In this document: one piece after another, positions 1 to 8,142 of the stretch
Numbering within the stretch: position 1 is the stretch's first letter
Layout: each line of letters starts with the position of its first letter
Assembly (NCBI GenBank): GCA_015061845.1
Contig: SUVT01000007.1
Coordinates: forward strand, 1 to 51,877
Origin: Lentisphaerota bacterium
Lineage (GTDB): Bacteria > Verrucomicrobiota > Lentisphaeria > Victivallales > UBA1829
Direction of reading: 5' to 3'
Length of the DNA: 51,877 bases
Translations under genes and position numbers: made by a program
Notes under the pieces: generated by a model
Databases searched by the model: none
The model's input: only the letters and a program-made list of their open reading frames with translations
Told to the model about the DNA's origin: nothing

Positions 1-530
1 TTTATTACTGGCTTCTGGAAAAGTTGGCTCCGGAACAGAAATTGATCCGTAAATTCACCGGGTTCGGGTTGTATGACCGTGCCGCAGTCGATGCCTTGCG
101 CAGTTTTCAGGAACCTTATCCTTATTTCCGGGGGATGGTTTCAGAAATCGGTTTTAAACGGACAGAAATCCAGTTCCATCAGGAAGCAAGGGTCAATGGA
201 AAAAGTAAAAACAACTTTTTTACGCTCTATGACATGGCAATGACCGGCGTGGTGAATTACAGTAAACTTCCGTTGAGACTGGCGACGTTTATCGGATTTC
301 TGCTGGCTGTCTGCAGTTTCCTTGTTGCTATGACCTACCTTGTACTGAAACTTATCTTCTGGGATTCTTTCGATTTCGGATTAGCCCCGTTGATGATCGG
401 GATGTTCTTCTTCGGAGCCGTTCAGCTGATCTTCATCGGGTTGGTCGGTGAGTATATCGGTGCGATTTGGACACATGTCAAGAATCGTCCGCTGGTCGTC
501 GAGGAAGAACGTTTGAATTTTGACAAATAA
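1..530 (+). CDS. Family 2 glycosyltransferase (GtrB/DPM1-like), C-terminal part
   Basis: Partial gene: the reading frame is already open at the window edge (first full codon at position 3) and its N-terminal catalytic part is missing. The visible start contains YYWLLEKLAPE and the conserved RGMVSEIGF and KSKNNFFTLYDMA segments seen in membrane-anchored GT2 enzymes that move a sugar onto a polyprenyl phosphate. Two hydrophobic segments follow (about residues 87-112 and 122-146 counted from position 24), then a short cytoplasmic tail ending VKNRPLVVEEERLNFDK. Likely role: making a lipid-linked sugar for envelope glycan decoration; the sugar cannot be told. It is followed at once by a terminator shared with the convergent protease gene. 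Confidence 0.8.
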   Translation, partial: YYWLLEKLAPEQKLIRKFTGFGLYDRAAVDALRSFQEPYPYFRGMVSEIGFKRTEIQFHQEARVNGKSKNNFFTLYDMAMTGVVNYSKLPLRLATFIGFLLAVCSFLVAMTYLVLKLIFWDSFDFGLAPLMIGMFFFGAVQLIFIGLVGEYIGAIWTHVKNRPLVVEEERLNFDK

Positions 531-562
531 AAAAGCGGTCTCTGTAATTCAGGACCGCTTTT
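531..562. terminator. Bidirectional intrinsic terminator
   Basis: A 10-bp perfect stem, AAAAGCGGTC (531-540) with GACCGCTTTT (553-562), has A-runs on the left and T-runs on the right. It sits between two convergent genes and could stop transcription from both sides. Confidence 0.85.
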
Positions 563-574
563 CCATCGTTCTTA

Positions 575-2719
575 TTAGCGTGTTGCATCTGCATAATCGC
601 AGGCGATCCGCACTATTTCATCCAGGAGAATATCTTTCTTTTTTTTCTTCGGATCTTTTGTCTCATCATCCTTATTGAGTTGAGCTTCCTGCTCATCCAG
701 GATGCGTTTCTGCTCCAGATACTCTTCCCAGCGTTTTTCAATATTCAGAGAAATATATTTTTTCTCCTGATTTTTACGGTAACGCTCAATATCTTTCTGC
801 AGTTTTTGGAATTCAGGATCTTTTGCGATCCGTTCCTGCGCTCTCTGATTCAACCAATGCGCTGTGGACGTAATATTTTTTGAAGTATAATGTTCCGCAG
901 GTTTGATTTCATCCCAGGGCAGGGGATTGTCAAGACTGTCTTCACCAGCCTTCATGGCTTCGGTGAATGACGGCACGATAATATCCGGAATGACACCGCG
1001 CAGCTGTGTTGAATGACCGTTGATCCGGTAGAATTTGGATTTTGTCAGTTTCATTGCACCGCCCTTGTACTTCAAACCGAGATAACGGAAGTATTCTGCA
1101 ATATCAACAATGGTCTGGACTGTTCCTTTGCCATGAGTTTTTTTATCTCCGGCAATGATCCCGCGTCCATAATCCTGGATCGCTCCGGCAAAAATCTCTG
1201 ATGCGGATGCACTGAATTTATTTGTGACAACGATCAGAGGTCCATCATACTCAACTTTTCCGCCATCACGATCGTATTCGACACCGACTTTTCCGTTGGA
1301 TTCAGCAACTTGAACCACCGGACCATCAGGAATGAATAAGCCGGTAAGCTGGATGGATTCTGCAAGACTTCCGCCGCCATTGAACCGGAGGTCCATGATC
1401 AATGCATCAATTTCACCTTTTGCCCGGATCTCTCTCAAAAGCTTCTGAACATCTCTTGTCGAACTCTTATAATCTTTTCTGCCGGCTTGAGCCGCTTCAA
1501 AATCGCAGTAGAAAGAGGGCAGATTGATAATTGCGATTCTGTATTTCTTCCCATTTTCTCCCTTGATTTCCCGGACTTCTGACTTTGCTTCGGCATCTTT
1601 CAGTTCGATTTCTTCCCGGATCAACCGGACAGTTTTCGGTGTGCCGCCTGCGCCGTCTTTTGCATCCAGAGCTGTGATGACAACTTCCGTTCCTACAGGT
1701 CCGCGGATCAGCCGAACCACTTTATTCAGCGGCATATCGATCACGTCCACAGGTTCCTGATTTCCCTGAGCCACTGCAATGATTCTATCTTCAGCATGGA
1801 GCTGACCGTTTTTCATTGCGGGGCCGCCGGGAACGATTTTCACAATTTTGGTGGATCCATCGTCTGCCGGAGAAAGCACTGCCCCGATCCCGCAGAGAGA
1901 AAGACTCATATTGATATTGAAATCTTCTTCTGTTGCCGGAGCCATGTATTCTGTATGCGGATCATACAATCCAGCCAATGCGTTCAAATATCCTTCAAGA
2001 ACCGTAATGGATGTTGCACTTTCCTCTTCTGTAATGAACTGGGCAACTCTTTTCTTGACCTGTTCCAGCGGCGGGAGCTTTTTCCATTTTGTAGCCGGTT
2101 TATCAGATTTTTCTTTCGCCTTTTCCTTTTCGATCCGATCCAGAATGGTCAGAAGAATCACATCATTTTTCAACTTTTTGCGCCAGATTTCCTTCATTTC
2201 CGCTTCGTTTGCGGGCCAGTCAGCCTTACTGCGGTCGATCTCAAAGGTTTCATCCTTTTTGAGCTGTCTGCCGGAAACTTCAAAATCTCTGGCATAAACT
2301 TTATATTTTGCCAATTGTTTCAGATAATATTCATAAACGTCATACGCAAATTTAGGGTCACCGTCCAGAAGTTTTGTCAGGAGTTCAGGTGCCTGAGCTT
2401 CCCATTCTTTGATCTTGTCCTTCGTAAAAAACATGTGAAGCGGGTCAACTTTTTTCAGATATTCATGAAAGAATTTAACGGAAGTCTCTTTAGAAATATC
2501 CCGTTTCTGATAATGCAGTTTTGTCAGAATGGAGGCTGCCACCTGTGAAACGGCAACAGACTCTTTATCTGCTTTCGGTGCTTTGACATTTTGAATTTGT
2601 TCAGGAGTTTTTTCTTCTTTCGGAACACAAGGTGCGCAGCCGACTTGATAATAAAACAGAATAGCGGAGAAGAGGATCAGAAAAGAGAGCGTCTTAATAA
2701 TATTTTTATTATTTTTCAT
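575..2719 (-). CDS. prc: Tail-specific / C-terminal processing protease (peptidase S41A)
   Basis: A 714-residue protein close in length to E. coli Prc/Tsp. In order: an N-terminal hydrophobic segment (residues 9-25) and a Cys at 28 that might be a lipidation site, although the lipobox is atypical (QVGC); an alpha-helical Tsp N-terminal domain (about 50-250); a PDZ domain (about 270-370); and the S41 protease core. The catalytic Ser-Lys dyad is visible as Ser505 in FSASASE and Lys531 in THGKGTVQ, with Asp516 in IQDYG. A Lys-rich C-terminal extension follows. It probably degrades or trims exported proteins from their C-termini in the periplasm. It has its own promoter and is a single-gene unit. 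Confidence 0.93.
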   Translation of the reverse strand: MKNNKNIIKTLSFLILFSAILFYYQVGCAPCVPKEEKTPEQIQNVKAPKADKESVAVSQVAASILTKLHYQKRDISKETSVKFFHEYLKKVDPLHMFFTKDKIKEWEAQAPELLTKLLDGDPKFAYDVYEYYLKQLAKYKVYARDFEVSGRQLKKDETFEIDRSKADWPANEAEMKEIWRKKLKNDVILLTILDRIEKEKAKEKSDKPATKWKKLPPLEQVKKRVAQFITEEESATSITVLEGYLNALAGLYDPHTEYMAPATEEDFNINMSLSLCGIGAVLSPADDGSTKIVKIVPGGPAMKNGQLHAEDRIIAVAQGNQEPVDVIDMPLNKVVRLIRGPVGTEVVITALDAKDGAGGTPKTVRLIREEIELKDAEAKSEVREIKGENGKKYRIAIINLPSFYCDFEAAQAGRKDYKSSTRDVQKLLREIRAKGEIDALIMDLRFNGGGSLAESIQLTGLFIPDGPVVQVAESNGKVGVEYDRDGGKVEYDGPLIVVTNKFSASASEIFAGAIQDYGRGIIAGDKKTHGKGTVQTIVDIAEYFRYLGLKYKGGAMKLTKSKFYRINGHSTQLRGVIPDIIVPSFTEAMKAGEDSLDNPLPWDEIKPAEHYTSKNITSTAHWLNQRAQERIAKDPEFQKLQKDIERYRKNQEKKYISLNIEKRWEEYLEQKRILDEQEAQLNKDDETKDPKKKKKDILLDEIVRIACDYADATR

Positions 2720-2796
2720 GTTTTTTTCTTTCTTTTAAGCAATGTTCAGGTGAAAAACACATTTTATCAGACAGAAAACCATCTGAAATGTTCGGC

Positions 2797-2825
2797 AATA
2801 TATCACCAAAATATCAGATTGTCAA
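2797..2825 (-). promoter_or_regulatory. Promoter of the tail-specific protease gene
   Basis: On the minus strand, -35 TTGACA (2820-2825) and -10 TATATT (2797-2802) are separated by 17 bp. The predicted start is about 75 bp upstream of the ATG. Confidence 0.6.
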
Positions 2826-2879
2826 TAGTAAATTTTTCAGAAATTATTATAAATATTTATGAAAAACTGACGGTCAAGC

Positions 2880-2921
2880 AAAAAAGGCTGCATTGCTCAA
2901 AAAAGTGCAGCTGCAGCCTTT
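2880..2921 (-). terminator. Intrinsic terminator after the RRM gene
   Basis: On the minus strand a 10-bp stem, AAAGGCTGCA (2912-2921) with TGCAGCCTTT (2883-2892), is followed by a T-run (2880-2885). It lies about 20 nt after the stop codon of the RNA-binding protein gene. Confidence 0.85.
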
Positions 2922-2939
2922 CAAAGAAATTGGTTGAGA

Positions 2940-3293
2940 TCATTCTTCGTAACGTCTGGGACGGAAAGAACGGTTTTCTCCATCGTTTCTGCGGAAATCT
3001 TTGCGGAAACCGCCGCGGTCATTGTTACGGAAATCTCTGCGGGGACGATCTTCTCTGGGACGTGCTTCGTTGACGACAAGTCTTCTGCCGCCCTGTTCAG
3101 AACCGTTGAGTGCCGCAATCGCAGCATTTGCCTGTTCCGCTTCAGGCATTTCCACAAAACCGAATCCTCTGGGACGGTTCGTTTCACGATCCATGGCGAG
3201 TCCGGCTTTTTCCACGACACCGAAAGTCTCAAAGAGAGCCTGCAGTTCTTCTGCCGTCATTGCATACGGCATGTTTCCGACGTAAATTTTCAT
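2940..3293 (-). CDS. RRM-domain RNA-binding protein with Arg/Gly-rich tail
   Basis: A 117-residue protein. A single RNA recognition motif fills residues 1-80, with RNP2 as IYVGNM and RNP1 as RGFGFVEM. The tail (about 82-117) is rich in Arg, Gly, Asp and Asn and resembles the basic tails of cyanobacterial and PVC cold-inducible RNA-binding proteins. A role in RNA chaperoning or cold adaptation is known for relatives and inferred here. The start is supported by GGAAAGG upstream. A small hairpin in the leader (GATTCCG 3306-3312 with CGGAATC 3322-3328) lies just upstream of the RBS and might influence translation. Confidence 0.9.
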   Translation of the reverse strand: MKIYVGNMPYAMTAEELQALFETFGVVEKAGLAMDRETNRPRGFGFVEMPEAEQANAAIAALNGSEQGGRRLVVNEARPREDRPRRDFRNNDRGGFRKDFRRNDGENRSFRPRRYEE

Positions 3294-3787
3294 AAAACCT
3301 TTCCAGATTCCGTTTTCTCTCCGGAATCCTTAAATTTATTCCCTCGTTTTTTTTGTTCAGGTTGCTTACTGTGTTTTGCTGTTTGAAAGATCCACAATGG
3401 GGAGTTCGGTCTTAACCGGAAAATGGCGAGGGAATAACCTGGCTTAACGGAAAAAGACTTGTGGGGAAGATAGGGGACCTCTTCCTGAAGTGATCAGTTG
3501 ATTCGGCAAAACGTACAACCGTAACTGGACAACTCATCTTGTACATATCAAAAAAAAGCACATCTGATGAACCATTCACCGGATGGGTCAACTGTTTGGA
3601 GACAAATTGACTGCAACTTTTGTAAAGTACAGCAATTCAATGAAAAAAGCAAGCTGAAAAAGAAAAAAAATTGTTTTTTTTGTAAATTTTTTCTCTTTTT
3701 TTTAATTTTGGAGATGAAAAATCAAAATTATGCGCTATATTAACAGGAATATTTCAATATGATACTACCTACAGGAGGAATTTTACC
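3294..3787. other. Long intergenic region between divergent genes
   Basis: About 490 bp with no convincing gene. The left part is the leader of the RRM gene, including the hairpin at 3306-3328. An 11-bp inverted repeat, TTATTCCCTCG (3336-3346) and CGAGGGAATAA (3427-3437), has no assigned role. The right part (3650-3710) is very A/T-rich and leads into the promoter of the aminotransferase gene. I found no recognisable RNA family in it. Confidence 0.5.
3714..3741 (+). promoter_or_regulatory. Promoter of the aminotransferase-ABC exporter operon
   Basis: -10 TATATT (3736-3741) is preceded by GCGC; the best -35, 16 bp upstream, is ATGAAA (3714-3719). It lies downstream of an A/T-rich tract. The RBS AGGAGG at 3773-3778 follows. 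Confidence 0.45.
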
Positions 3788-4909
3788 ATGCAAGTCCCGC
3801 TGCTTGATTTGAAAGGTCAGTTTGCTGCCCTGAAACCGGAAATTATGACAGCTATTGAACAGCTTTGCGACAGTCAGATGTTTGTTCTCGGTGCCGCTGT
3901 TTCCAAGTTCGAAGATGAAATTACAGCCTATTGCGGTGCTGCCGGTTCCTGCGGTGTCTCTTCCGGATCCGATGCACTTCTTCTCGCTCTTATGGCAGAA
4001 GGAGTCGGGGCAGGGGATGAAGTTATCACAACTCCGTTCACCTTCTTTGCAACAGTCGGAGCGATTGCACGCGTCGGTGCAAAGCCCGTTTTTGCTGATA
4101 TCGACCCCGTGACATTCAATATCGATCCTGCAGAAATCGAAAAGAAAATCACCCCGAAAACCAAAGCGATCATTCCTGTTCACCTGTTCGGTCAGATGGC
4201 TGATATGGATCCGATCATGGAACTTGCCAAGGCTCATAACCTTTGTGTGATCGAAGATGCCGCTCAGGCGATCGGTGCAGAGTACAAAGGCGCAAAGGCT
4301 GGAACATTCGGTAAATATGGCTGTTTCTCCTTCTTCCCCAGCAAAAACCTCGGCGGATTCGGGGATGGCGGGATCATCACCACCGATTCTGCAGAATCTC
4401 TGGAACGTCTCAAGATCTTCCGTAACCACGGTATGAATCCCAAGTATTACCATAAGTATATCGGCGGGAACTTCCGTCTGGATGCACTTCAGGCAGTTGT
4501 TCTTTCCATCAAACTGAAATATCTTGACGGCTGGCACACCGCCCGTGAAAATAATGCTGCGGAATATGTTGAAATGTTCAACGCATCCAGTGCGGCAGAC
4601 AAGCTGATCCTTCCTGCAAAAGCAGATTATGCAACCCGCCACATCTACAATCAGTTCTCCATTCAGGTCAAAGATGGAAAACGCGATATGGTCCGTGATG
4701 CACTGGTCAAGGCAGGGATCGGCTGCGACATTTACTATCCGCTCCCGCTGCACATTCAGGAATGTTTTGCAGATCTTGGCGGAAAGCTCGGCGATTATCC
4801 CAAGGCGGAAGCTGCAGCAGAATCTGTTCTTGCTCTTCCGATCTATCCTGAATCCACTACAGAAATGCGTGAATACGTTGTTTCCACCATTGCACAGGCT
4901 CTGGCATAA
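3788..4909 (+). CDS. DegT/DnrJ/EryC1/StrS family PLP-dependent sugar aminotransferase
   Basis: A 373-residue protein of typical family length. Visible landmarks are VSSGSDALLLAL (phosphate-binding region), the IEDAAQ segment with Asp157, which pairs with the PLP ring nitrogen, and SFFPSKNLGG with Lys186, expected to form the Schiff base. Enzymes of this family aminate nucleotide-activated keto-sugars for O-antigen, lipid A-like or secondary-metabolite glycans; the exact sugar is not readable. A strong RBS (AGGAGG) precedes the ATG. An ABC exporter starts 4 nt after its stop, so the two are co-transcribed, which fits building and exporting an envelope glycolipid. Confidence 0.9.
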   Translation: MQVPLLDLKGQFAALKPEIMTAIEQLCDSQMFVLGAAVSKFEDEITAYCGAAGSCGVSSGSDALLLALMAEGVGAGDEVITTPFTFFATVGAIARVGAKPVFADIDPVTFNIDPAEIEKKITPKTKAIIPVHLFGQMADMDPIMELAKAHNLCVIEDAAQAIGAEYKGAKAGTFGKYGCFSFFPSKNLGGFGDGGIITTDSAESLERLKIFRNHGMNPKYYHKYIGGNFRLDALQAVVLSIKLKYLDGWHTARENNAAEYVEMFNASSAADKLILPAKADYATRHIYNQFSIQVKDGKRDMVRDALVKAGIGCDIYYPLPLHIQECFADLGGKLGDYPKAEAAAESVLALPIYPESTTEMREYVVSTIAQALA

Positions 4910-4912
4910 TAT

Positions 4913-6946
4913 ATGAAAAACAAAGAAACTGTCGAACAAAAACAGGTCTCTTACTGGCGGTTACTGAAATATACGAAACCGTATAAGTTCCGTCTGGCGA
5001 TCGGTATCCTTTCCGGATTGCTGATCGGCGGTTCGCTTTTCGGCAGTTTTATGATGTTGCCAAGTCTTTTCAGCGGAATAGAATTTTCCACTTCCGAAGC
5101 TGAAATAAAGAATGAACAGAGGGCAACTGAGATTTGCAAGGCTGTTGAGACTGCAAAGACTGAGAAAGAAAAAGTTGCAGCAGTGAAAAGCAGGCTGGAC
5201 GGACCGAAGAAGAAATCAAAGATAGAAGAAGAGGTTGGCAAGGTCAACTCTTTCCTTGCATCTGTAGGGGTGGATTCTCTACGGGCATCCTATGTGGGGG
5301 GCGATGTTGTCCTTGCAACACCGGAAAAGACCTATCTCACTTTCCCGGCTGAAACTGCCAGCGGAAAAATGACGTGGCAGTTTTTCTCCCTGTTCTGTTT
5401 CGGATTCGTTCTTTTGTGGGCTCTGAAGAATATTGCAACGTATATCAATCATTACTGCATGTACTGGGTTGGTCAGAAGGTCGTCTCAGATATGCGTGAA
5501 GAAATTTTTTCCAAACTGATCAATCAGTCTACCAGTTTTTATGGAAAAATGGATGTGGGACAGCTGATATCCCGCTGCAGCAATGATCTGATTGCAATAG
5601 AATCCAGTGTATCACATGTCATTGCTGATGCGACCCGCTGCCCGATTGAAATACTTTCCTGTGTTGCCGCTGTGGTGTATGCCGGGGTTCAGTATGGCAG
5701 TTGGACACTTCCTCTGATCCTGTTTGTCGGAATGCCGGTCTGTCTTGTTCCATTGATCATTCTCGGACGGAAGATCAGAAAGATTTACCGGAAATCTTAT
5801 GAGGGAATTGCCGTTGTCTCTTCCAGAATGCACGAGGTCTTTACCGGAATCAATGTTGTAAAAGCATATCATGCAGAAAAGATAGAAGAAGAGCGTTTCA
5901 ATAAATCCAACAGGCATTATCTCCGGACAGTCATCCGTGCGATCCGGGCTCAACTTTTGATGTCACCGCTGATGGAAACAGTTTCTGTGATCTGTACTCT
6001 GGCGTTCCTGATTTACAGTTACAGTCAGGAGGCACCGCTTTCTGTTCTTGCCCAGATCCTTGCACCCTGTCTTCTTGCGTACCGTCCGATCAAGGATTTG
6101 GCAAAAGTTTCCACTTACATTCAGCGCAGTATGGCAGCTGCGGACCGTTACTTTCAGATCATTGATATGGATACCTCTGTGAAAGAAAGCCCGAATCCGA
6201 AGCCGTTGAAATCTTTTGAAGATAAAATTTCTTTCAAGAATGTCAGTTTCTCTTATGATGACCATAAGATCCTCGACGATGTCAGCTTTGAGATCCCGAA
6301 AGGTTCTATGGTGGCTGTTGTCGGACCTACCGGTTCAGGTAAGAGTACCATTGCGAACCTGATAGCCCGCTTCTACGATTGTACCGGAGGCACGATCGAG
6401 ATCGACGGAAAGAATGTAAAGGATATTGCAATCAAAGATTTACGGAAGATGATCGGTGTCGTTTCACAGGAAGCCATCATTTTTAATGATACGATCGCAG
6501 AAAATATTGCTTATGGTACGCCGGAAGCGACCCGGGAAGAGATCATTGCCGCTGCAAAACAGGCAAATGCTCATGAATTTATTGTTGATGGACGTCATCC
6601 GGAAGGATATGAAACCGTAGCCGGAGAAAAAGGATTCCGGTTCAGCGGCGGAGAAAAGCAGCGTCTTTCCATTGCCCGGGCGATTTTGCGGAATCCGCCG
6701 ATTCTGATTCTGGATGAAGCGACAAGTGCTCTGGATACAGTCACAGAGCGTCTGGTTCAGGATGCTTTGAACAAGGTGATGGCAGAACGGACAGTTTTTG
6801 CGATTGCGCACCGTCTCAGTACGATCCGCAATGCAGATTTGATCCTTGTGATCAATAACGGAAAGATCGTGGAACGTGGAACCCACGATGAATTGATAGC
6901 TCAAGGTGGACATTATAAACGGCTTTGTGACATTCAATTCAAGTAA
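4913..6946 (+). CDS. MsbA-like ABC exporter (fused membrane and ATPase domains)
   Basis: A 677-residue half-transporter with an N-terminal transmembrane domain and a C-terminal ATPase. Walker A is GPTGSGKS (471-478), the signature motif is FSGGE (577-581), and Walker B ends in Asp601-Glu602 (LILDEATSALD), followed by an H-loop in IAHRLST. It probably flips lipid-linked material such as lipid A or glycolipids as a dimer. Unusually, the loop between the first two membrane helices (about residues 56-150) is a Lys/Glu-rich extracytoplasmic insertion of roughly 95 residues; typical MsbA has only a short loop there. It is translationally close to the upstream sugar aminotransferase. Confidence 0.92.
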   Translation: MKNKETVEQKQVSYWRLLKYTKPYKFRLAIGILSGLLIGGSLFGSFMMLPSLFSGIEFSTSEAEIKNEQRATEICKAVETAKTEKEKVAAVKSRLDGPKKKSKIEEEVGKVNSFLASVGVDSLRASYVGGDVVLATPEKTYLTFPAETASGKMTWQFFSLFCFGFVLLWALKNIATYINHYCMYWVGQKVVSDMREEIFSKLINQSTSFYGKMDVGQLISRCSNDLIAIESSVSHVIADATRCPIEILSCVAAVVYAGVQYGSWTLPLILFVGMPVCLVPLIILGRKIRKIYRKSYEGIAVVSSRMHEVFTGINVVKAYHAEKIEEERFNKSNRHYLRTVIRAIRAQLLMSPLMETVSVICTLAFLIYSYSQEAPLSVLAQILAPCLLAYRPIKDLAKVSTYIQRSMAAADRYFQIIDMDTSVKESPNPKPLKSFEDKISFKNVSFSYDDHKILDDVSFEIPKGSMVAVVGPTGSGKSTIANLIARFYDCTGGTIEIDGKNVKDIAIKDLRKMIGVVSQEAIIFNDTIAENIAYGTPEATREEIIAAAKQANAHEFIVDGRHPEGYETVAGEKGFRFSGGEKQRLSIARAILRNPPILILDEATSALDTVTERLVQDALNKVMAERTVFAIAHRLSTIRNADLILVINNGKIVERGTHDELIAQGGHYKRLCDIQFK

Positions 6947-6973
6947 AGGTTGGCAGTTTTTCACTCTCTCCGC

Positions 6974-7001
6974 TTGAAAGATTGAAAAAATCTGCTATAT
7001 T
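6974..7001 (+). promoter_or_regulatory. Promoter of accD
   Basis: -35 TTGAAA (6974-6979), a 16-bp spacer, and -10 TATATT (6996-7001) preceded by TGC. The start codon is 48 bp downstream. Confidence 0.65.
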
Positions 7002-7048
7002 ACTAAAATGTAAAATGAAACACCGCAACTAAAACGGGATACAACATT

Positions 7049-7933
7049 ATGGCACTCTTCAGTAAGAAACCGAAATTTTCGACATTGAACCTGACCCCTC
7101 GTGTGAAACAGTCAGATTCAGTCAAGCGTAAGGATATTCCAGAAGGCCTTTGGGAAAAATGCCGCAGCTGCGATGCTACAATTTTCACGAAGCAGAAAGA
7201 AGCAAATCTTTATATTTGCCCTAATTGCGGATATCACAATCCCATGCCCTCCAACAGACGGATCGCTCTTCTTACCGATCCCGGAAGCTTTCAGGAAATT
7301 GATGCAAATCTCGAATCTGTCGACACTTTGAAATTTGAAGGTGTCGCATCCTATACAGACAAGCTCATCTCCAACAGAAAAAAGACCGGTCTGGTCGATG
7401 CTGTTGTCAGTGGCCATGCCAAACTTAACGGTATGGATTATGCCCTTGCTGTAATGGATTTCCGCTTCCTCGGCGCAAGTATGGGTGCTGTGGTGGGTGA
7501 AAAAATCACCCGTATCGTGGAATATGCAACAGCAAAGAAACTTCCTGTCGTGATCGTGACTGCATCCGGCGGAGCCCGTATGTATGAAGGAATGATCAGC
7601 TTGATGCAGATGGCAAAGACAAGCGGCGCTCTTCACCGTCATAAAGAAGCCGGATTGCCCTGTATCATCATTATGACACATCCGACAACAGCCGGTGTGA
7701 CTGCAAGTTTTGCATCTCTGGGCGACTTGATCGTTGCTGAACCGGGTGCTTTGATCGGCTTCGCCGGTCCCCGTGTGATCAGAGACACAACTCAGGCAAA
7801 ACTGCCGGAAGGGTTCCAGACCGCTGAGTTCCTGCTGAAGAAAGGTATGATCGACCGGATCATTGATAGAAAAAATCTTCGGGAAGAATTGAGTTTGTGC
7901 CTTGAATATTTCAAAAAAGCGGCTATAGTATAA
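7049..7933 (+). CDS. accD: Acetyl-CoA carboxylase carboxyltransferase subunit beta
   Basis: A 294-residue protein matching AccD in length and layout. An N-terminal zinc ribbon is formed by Cys38, Cys41, Cys57 and Cys60, and the carboxyltransferase (crotonase-like) core follows with the GGARMYEGMISLMQMAKTS segment and GFAGPRVI. With AccA it moves the carboxyl group from biotin to acetyl-CoA, the first step of fatty acid synthesis. The last codons overlap a promoter that appears to drive the downstream SRP RNA. No accA is in the window. Confidence 0.97.
   Translation: MALFSKKPKFSTLNLTPRVKQSDSVKRKDIPEGLWEKCRSCDATIFTKQKEANLYICPNCGYHNPMPSNRRIALLTDPGSFQEIDANLESVDTLKFEGVASYTDKLISNRKKTGLVDAVVSGHAKLNGMDYALAVMDFRFLGASMGAVVGEKITRIVEYATAKKLPVVIVTASGGARMYEGMISLMQMAKTSGALHRHKEAGLPCIIIMTHPTTAGVTASFASLGDLIVAEPGALIGFAGPRVIRDTTQAKLPEGFQTAEFLLKKGMIDRIIDRKNLREELSLCLEYFKKAAIV
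7902..7929 (+). promoter_or_regulatory. Promoter for SRP RNA inside the accD 3' end
   Basis: -35 TTGAAT (7902-7907), a 16-bp spacer, and -10 TATAGT (7924-7929). The -10 ends two bases before the accD stop codon. The predicted start is about 7936-7938, shortly before the RNA stem begins. Confidence 0.6.
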
Positions 7934-7958
7934 GCTGTTATTGAAAAATATAATTTTT

Positions 7959-8067
7959 CCGCCGCTGGACCTTATGCGCCGGAACTCCTCGAACGGGTCA
8001 GGCGGGGAACCGAGCAGCCATAAGAGACGGTTCCGGGTGCTGTAAGTCATCTGGCGGCGGTTTTTTT
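7959..8067 (+). ncRNA. ffs: Small signal recognition particle RNA (4.5S type)
   Basis: The region folds into one long hairpin: the 5' end CCGCCGCTGGA (7959-7969) pairs with TCTGGCGGCGG ending at 8060. Its apical part contains GGGTCAGGCGGGGAACCGAGCAGCC-like sequence (7995-8019), matching the universal SRP domain IV: GTCAGG, a GGAA tetraloop and AGCAGCC. It binds Ffh to target membrane proteins. A T-run (8061-8067) directly after the stem acts as terminator. The exact 5' end may be up to 20 nt upstream. Confidence 0.92.
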
Positions 8068-8142
8068 ATTTTATCTCCGGAATTCCGGATCAGTGCAGCG
8101 CCTCATTTTCAGAGGCGTTCTTAATTTAAGGATCTTGTTACG

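Noticed and set aside
3740-4939. 399-codon minus-strand ORF opposite the aminotransferase gene
   Set aside because: Cys/Phe/His-rich translation without domains, fully overlapped by a well-supported PLP aminotransferase; a codon-bias shadow.
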